Below are positions 59,085 to 64,000 of a DNA stretch of 64,000 nt, piece after piece. Under the pieces are notes generated by a model. It searched no databases. It was not told where the DNA came from and saw nothing but the letters and a program-made list of their open reading frames with translations. The stretch's first letter is position 1. The number at the start of each line of letters is the position of its first letter. A program made the position numbers and the translations under genes. Origin of the DNA: Staphylotrichum longicolle (lineage: Eukaryota > Ascomycota > Sordariomycetes > Sordariales > Chaetomiaceae); NCBI GenBank assembly GCA_019096155.1, contig JAHCVI010000002.1:2542001-2606000 (forward strand). Direction: 5' to 3'.

Positions 59085-61343
59085 ATGGCACTCACTTCTC
59101 TTACTCGAATGCACAAGGCATGGTTCATATTTCTCTCGCTCCAAGCCGTTGTCTCTGCGCAAACCTTCGCCGACTACCCGATGTCGAACGTCTGGCCGGG
59201 CATCAGTCCAGCTTGCCTCGCAGCCTTGAACACCACTGTGGATTGTGTGTGGATCTTGGCGGAATCTGCGGAGAAGTACGTTGAACTGGTGTCTTATCAT
59301 CTCCCCGTCCTTGAACTGGAGATGGATGGGACTTAATGACACCAACACTGCTCCCAGCCACCAACCGCGTCTCGACGCCGAGGATCTCGCCGCCTTGTGC
59401 ACGCCGTCTTGCCTTTCCTCACTCAACAATGCAAAGACGGCCATCCAGGCGGCATGCACTCTGGCCACCGATGTCATTACGCTAGGTACTGGAACATACC
59501 CAGCGACGTACCTCGTGGATCTGTTCATATACACCTACGGCATCAACTGCCGACGTGATTCGTACGTCTCATCCCCTACGGGTTGATCCCATCCCTGGCT
59601 AGGTTTGCTGATCTTGTCCGCAGAACAACGCAGGAGTACTGTGACGTGCTCTTCGTACAGTGGCTCAACCAACGGTCAGTCTCAGAAGCACAGAGCCGTG
59701 ACCGTGATTGCTCTGACTGCATGCTCGGCGTGATCCAGCAGCAGCTTAACTCGCCTTTCGGATACGACACCGCCTTTGCGTCGGAATTCACATCACTTAC
59801 TTCGTCCTGCTCCAAGACGGAATATGCCTTTACCTCGCCGCTGCCATACACCGTCACTACCCCCGGCACAGCAACCGCCACCGGCACCCCATCGTCGAGC
59901 CCATCTGCCTCGCCCACCGAGGTCCTGGAGCCGGGCTGTGTCTCACTGTACACGATCCAGGCGGGCGACACTTGCAACAGCATTGCTCTGGCGCAGAATG
60001 TCAGCACGTTCGCCGTCTATGGCTCCCACGGAATCACCGACTGTTCCGACCTGGCCACAGGGTCCAAACTCTGTCTTCTCGGCCAGTGCCTGTTGCACCA
60101 AGTACAGGAGACTGATACGTGCGACTCTATCATCGCGGGCGCCGGCATCACCGTCAGCCCCAGCATGTTCGTCGCCTGGAACCCGAACATCGACGCCGTA
60201 TGCTCAAACCTCTGCACGCTTGTTGGCATGTACATCTGCCTGAGCCGCCCCGCCGGGCTCTTGATTCCCAACATCACCTTGCCTGACGCCGCGGCTTCTG
60301 CAACCGCCACCGCCTGGCCGACCATCTACCCGCCAGTTGAAACACAACTTCCTATGGCGCCAGGCACGCTGACAGGTTGCCACGAGTACGTCAACTACCG
60401 AGACGCGACGATTCAGGACAGCTACTATCAGCCCGAGGCCGTGCTCTTCACTGAGGTTGTCAACCGCTGTTCCTATGTCGTCATGAAATACGACATTCTG
60501 CTGGACGATCTCCTGTCCTGGAACCCTAGCCTGACCGAAGCGAATTGCGTCCTCGCGGCCGGGTACAGCTACTGCGCGCGTCTGAGCGACAGCCGTAAGT
60601 GATGACATCGAGCCAGTCAAGTCAATATCCTTCACACGTCCATCCTATCCTTGCCGCGGTTGAGCATCTCCGCTAACAATAGTATGTTACCTAACGTAGC
60701 TGAGGAACCTGAGGAACCATCGTCTAGTCGCTGTTTCGATGCAGACCCTTCCATCATCCCTCCGGGCACTACTCCGTCGTGTAACTGCTACACCATGATC
60801 CGCGGTTGGGACAATGGGTTCCTAACCTGCGAAGACCTTGCAGACGAGTTCCAGACCACGATCACCACTCTGCAGGCCTGGAACCCCTGGCTCGGTGCGG
60901 ACTGCGACGTGGGCCTCTTCGCCAACCTCGATGGAGGCGCCGAGCGCGCGGTCTGCGTCCACATCGGCAGTGGGCCGGGCGGGCAGTATCCGTAGTGGCA
61001 GGCGAAAGAGCAGAGGCCGGGCTGGTTGGGGTTGCCAGTGTCGCTGCCGGAGATGCAAACTGTCCCAGGGGCAGAGGATGCCGGGGCGGTGGAAGACGAA
61101 GTCTGAGTGGACGTGACGGACCCCGAGCTTGTCGCCGAAGTTGTTGTTGTTGCCGGGCTGGGGCCGTGTGTCTGTCTAGCGCACGGCGCGCAGGTCCCCG
61201 AGCCGCCCATCACCGGGGTGGCGGGTTACCCGCTGGCGGGCTTGGAGGCCTCGTACATTGGTCTCTGCAGCTACACGTACAATAATGGGTATCATCCGAC
61301 AAGAGCTTGCACCTCGAATCCCAATGGCAATCCCCAGACCTAA
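59085..61343 (+). CDS. Secreted LysM-domain protein; last exon interrupted by a 194-bp inversion
   Basis: Exons 59085-59275, 59358-59561, 59624-60594 and 60700 onward. The start MALTSLTRMHKAWFIFLSLQ is a signal peptide, followed by the conserved LysM-protein N-terminal region (CLAALNTTVDC, then CTPSCLSSL and YPATYLVDLFIYTYGINC). Four LysM-like units begin near CVSLYTIQAGDTCNSIA, CLLHQVQETDTCDSII, CHEYVNYRDA (degenerate) and CNCYTMIRGWDN. As the sequence stands the frame stops at 60993-60995, giving 553 residues. Inverting 60972-61165 removes the stop and continues the frame to 61343 (about 669 residues), adding a Ser/Thr linker and a module resembling CBM24 with GLCSFACHYGYCPPGP. LysM proteins bind chitin, and fungal secreted ones can shield wall chitin from host chitinases. 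Transcription end and protein form are unproven. Confidence 0.85.
60972..61165 (-). other. 194-bp inverted segment inside the LysM gene
   Basis: The segment carries coding sequence on the minus strand, ending CHYGYCPPGP. Both outer edges fit a plus-strand reading. Joined to its left flank after inversion, the frame GSG continues as PSPATTTTSA; joined to its right flank, CPPGP continues as CVCLAHGAQVPEPP. Both junctions are in frame to the base. The left edge begins GGGCC and the right edge ends GGGGCC, so short GC-rich ends may have helped. Confidence 0.85.
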
Positions 61344-61422
61344 CTAGAGTAGGGATTCAGCTTCTCAAGATGTGTTTCAGAGCATAAAAGGAGATTGGTC
61401 TCGATCAAGGCCGGTTGACAAC

Positions 61423-62320
61423 TCAGGGCCTAAAAGTGTTGCCGTTCAACCACGTAAGATGATACCAATCATCCGCGGAGACTTCAAGGTCGGCATACAA
61501 ACAAACAAGATCATTGATCTTGATGCGCTTGCTCATATCGTACATCTCGTCCTCGTCCAGTTCCCGCCCCTCCTCGTGGGAGTAAAATGCGCCCGTCTCT
61601 CGATTCCGCTCGAGTGCATGCAAGAGTATATTGCCCGGCCTCACTACCGTGGCAAGGTACCTGCCCTTCTCGGTCGCCTTCGCATCATCCGCCACGCTCT
61701 CCAAGGTCTCCTCATCGACGTGTATAAAGAAAGTGTGCCTCGCCGTGGCAGCCGTATTAGGTGGAAACACGCTACCTGCCAGCTCCTGCCCGCCTGGGCC
61801 TCGCTCTGCCCACTCGACGAACCGGCGGCTCGTCTCGACGATGTCGGCGCCGTCGAGCGTAGCCTCGTCCTCGAAGACGGTCCAGCGCATCCGGGAGTAG
61901 ACGTCCATCAACTTGGCCTCCTCAAACTCGTCGCGGGCGTGCTGTTGGACAAGGGCGACAAACTTGTCCCACTTCTCCTGGGAGCGGTAGGTGCAGCGGA
62001 ACAAGACGAAGCCCCAGCAGGAGAGCCTATATTTTCTCGAGGGCGTCCTTGATGGCGTGAGGGTTGCTGGGTGGGGAGGGGTCGAGTTCTGGCGTAAACT
62101 CAAACTCGTATGGGGGAGCCGTTTGAGCCTCGGTGTTTTGTGCGGCGGCGGCTGGCAAAGGAGCTGCGGGGCCATGATCTGGCTTTGTTGAGAAGAAGGC
62201 CGGAGATTGCACAGGGAGAGGAGGGAGCTGCCGTGGGAGAGAGGTGTGGGCATAGGGAAGAAGGCCACGAGCTGGCCGCACCCGTGCCATTAACATACGC
62301 TGGGGGAGCCTGGGAGCCAT
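61423..62320 (-). CDS. Predicted mitochondrial protein of unknown function, frame-broken once
   Basis: The ATG at 62320 gives an Arg-rich, acid-poor N-terminus (MAPRLPQRMLMARVRPARGL) consistent with a mitochondrial presequence, then a Pro/Ala linker. A folded part follows (WGFVLFRCTYRSQEKWDKFV, then RRFVEWAERGPGG and RHTFFIHVDEETLESV, ending YADLEVSADDWYHLTWLNG). The pattern resembles fungal hypothetical proteins of about 280-300 residues, but I do not recognise a domain. The frame changes at the A4 on the coding strand (complement of 62032-62035): removing one A reads ALEKYRLSCWGF through. It converges on the LysM gene with only about 80 bp between coding ends. Confidence 0.6.
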
Positions 62321-64000
62321 AGGATTGTAGCTTCGGTGACTCGGAGTCTCGGATCGAATCGGCCGAGGTCTGTGTTAGGTTCGTAAGTGAAAGGGGAAAT
62401 GGCTGCGTAGATGATCAGACTCAGTTGCGCTCTTAATCATACTGCAGCCAAGGCTCATCCCATGAAATCAGCCCGCCGCCTCGCTCAAAGAAGTTAGTTA
62501 AACTGATTAACTAGCCAAGAAAGGGAATGTGACAAGACATCCCACTTCAGCGGGCGCCAAGGGCATGAAGCTGGAACTGCCAACAAAAGCTAGCAGACAC
62601 CAGTACCCAAGATTCGAAGAACGAATTAACCTAGCGGAGAACCAATATCAGTATAGGCATGTCATCAACGCGGCCTGAACGACCGTCTCATTCTATTTGA
62701 ATTGCAGATCATCGCCATAAATATATCCCCATCGTCAGCCCAACACCAAGGGGTTGGCGTGGGCTTCACATGGGCCTGGACCTCGGCCAGCCTAGAGAAA
62801 GGTGTCTCGGAGGGGTAGCAATAGAGTTTCAGCTAGTGGGCTTGGAAAAAGGCCATATAGGAAAGGGCATGACGCGCCTAAGAGAGGAGCGCAAAGGGTA
62901 TTGGAGTTTTTGACTTGCTCTTCTTACCAAGATATAGCTTGGAGATCGAACTGACTCTTGCCGCCAGTTGGCAATCTTGCAGACACGGTAAGTGTACATC
63001 ATCGAGTTGCCACATTTCGCCAGTGCGGCAAGGCTAGGTCAAAAAGGATGCTTCAGGGACACTCAAGCGCCGGTACAATAGATTCTTCAGTCTGAACCGT
63101 CAATATGGACCATCTGACGCCAGCGACGGGCCACTTTTTACGCGCGGTCCTTTTCGGCCTGTATCTCGTTCTCGCCTTCTATGTGCTCACACAACCGGCC
63201 GGCAGCTTTCTGGTGGTCTGCAGAGCCAAAGGATGGCTCATGTCTCTTGTCCCCGATGCAACACGCACTTACGATTGAACTTGTGGTTTCTCCCTTTGTC
63301 AGGTGCGAAGGGTAAACAATATAGAGACGCGGAGAATTGTGTCTGTGGACTGAAATGATTGCCGTTCAGGCTGGAACAGACGAACGTGTAAACCTTTGAA
63401 CAGATTGCGGACTTGGTCTTCCCCAAAAGAGAGGGTATCACAGAAGTCCCAAGAATTGAAATGTCTGAGGCGTCGTATCACACAGCAGACTCTAATGTGA
63501 GGCTTTTCAGAAAGTGCTGTGATAAGTAGTTGTCTCAGCTTCAGTCTCTGGACGATATCTCTCTGATCTCTTGCCATCATGCATCAGCTAGCCAAGGACC
63601 CTGCCACCACCGAGGCTGTGAAGGGATGGGAGCTCGTTGATACCGACTAGAAACGGAAATGATTTGAATGATTCCATTCACGGGTGCCGAGACCAATACG
63701 CACGTTCTGACTGAAAACATGGGGCCCTCGCGGGTTTGGGCTCCACATCCGCTCTTGGCTTACATGATCTCAAGAGCTTTCAGGAATTCTCGCACATTCT
63801 CTCTAAGCGGCGGATCTGCATGCGGCCCCTCTCGAGACACGACTTTCCTGCGTCAAAGCCTGCGATTTCGCTCCTCGGGACTCCTATCCGCAGGCTAGCT
63901 ATATAAGAACATATTCCTTTCCAACGGCAGAACAAACCTAAGATCAGTCGGAGTCTGCTACCCCGCCCGATCCCCATCACCTCGTCATTCGATTTGCGGC
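62321..64000. other. Right-edge region without a recognised gene
   Basis: About 1.68 kb. A short frame at 63105-63278 (57 residues, one hydrophobic stretch LRAVLFGLYLVLAFYVL) and a possible C-terminal fragment ending GWELVDTD near 63654 are visible, but neither can be supported. Several stretches look faintly coding in interrupted frames and may be remnants. Confidence 0.5.

Noticed and set aside
60788..61213. Separate minus-strand gene with a CBM24-like motif
   Set aside because: It starts and ends without gene signals, and its motif part joins the LysM frame exactly once the segment is flipped.
61107..61343. Separate small plus-strand gene with GLCSY motif
   Set aside because: It lacks a signal peptide and fits as the end of the LysM gene's last exon.
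63105..63278. 57-residue ORF with a hydrophobic stretch
   Set aside because: Too short and without conserved sequence or neighbours; kept only as a note in the right-edge region.
63580..63654. Possible terminal exon ending GWELVDTD
   Set aside because: Only about 24 residues with no upstream exon to join; could be chance.
1..64000. tRNA, dispersed 5S rRNA, CRISPR or transposon genes
   Set aside because: No tRNA arm pairs or 5S internal control regions, no repeat-spacer arrays and no transposase or reverse transcriptase motifs were recognised by eye. tRNAscan-SE, Infernal and RepeatMasker would be decisive.

Overview
This window comes from a filamentous ascomycete, most likely a Sordariomycete close to the Sordariales/Chaetomiaceae (inferred). 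The genes are GC-rich and carry short spliceosomal introns of about 46-170 bp with GT..AG ends and CTAAC/CTGAC branch points. The gene set is fungal: LYS4, two Zn2Cys6 regulators, LysM, NmrA-like, cutinase and ABCC transporter genes. No rRNA, tRNA or CRISPR was recognised.

Layout. 0-2.5 kb: an unclear left edge with a broken ORF that looks like a nuclease-fold domain, a 38-bp tandem duplication, then a secreted PEBP-like gene. 2.9-15.8 kb: a dense housekeeping block of MFAP1 splicing factor, DNA polymerase alpha subunit B (POL12), a Sec14-type lipid transfer protein, an MDR oxidoreductase and a 1640-residue P4-ATPase flippase. 15.8-26.7 kb: a homeodomain regulator set in very large non-coding flanks. 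26.7-40.4 kb: an adaptin-binding p34/Irc6-like gene, a Zn2Cys6 factor, mitochondrial homoaconitase (LYS4), and tRNA isopentenyltransferase (MOD5) divergent from SEC61. 42.2-47.6 kb: a large ABCC transporter. 48.5-64 kb: an accessory region with a cutinase, a second Zn2Cys6 factor, an NmrA-like protein, a secreted cysteine-rich repeat protein divergent from a LysM protein, and a predicted mitochondrial protein.

The most striking observation is in the LysM gene. A 194-bp segment (60972-61165) is inverted inside the last exon. Read in the opposite orientation, it joins three ORF pieces in one frame at both breakpoints and gives the LysM protein a Ser/Thr linker plus a C-terminal module resembling CBM24 of alpha-1,3-glucanases. 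As the sequence stands, the protein stops early. A second recurrent signal is single-base frame breaks at short homopolymers in several genes, conserved housekeeping ones included. These look more like residual assembly indels than decay, so several entries below are marked as frame-broken although the genes are probably intact.

The chitin/cell-wall genes at 57-61 kb (cysteine-rich secreted protein and LysM protein, sharing a 503-bp divergent promoter), with a regulator and an NmrA-like gene beside them, form the most plausible functional neighbourhood. The rest of the window is mostly ordinary core genes.
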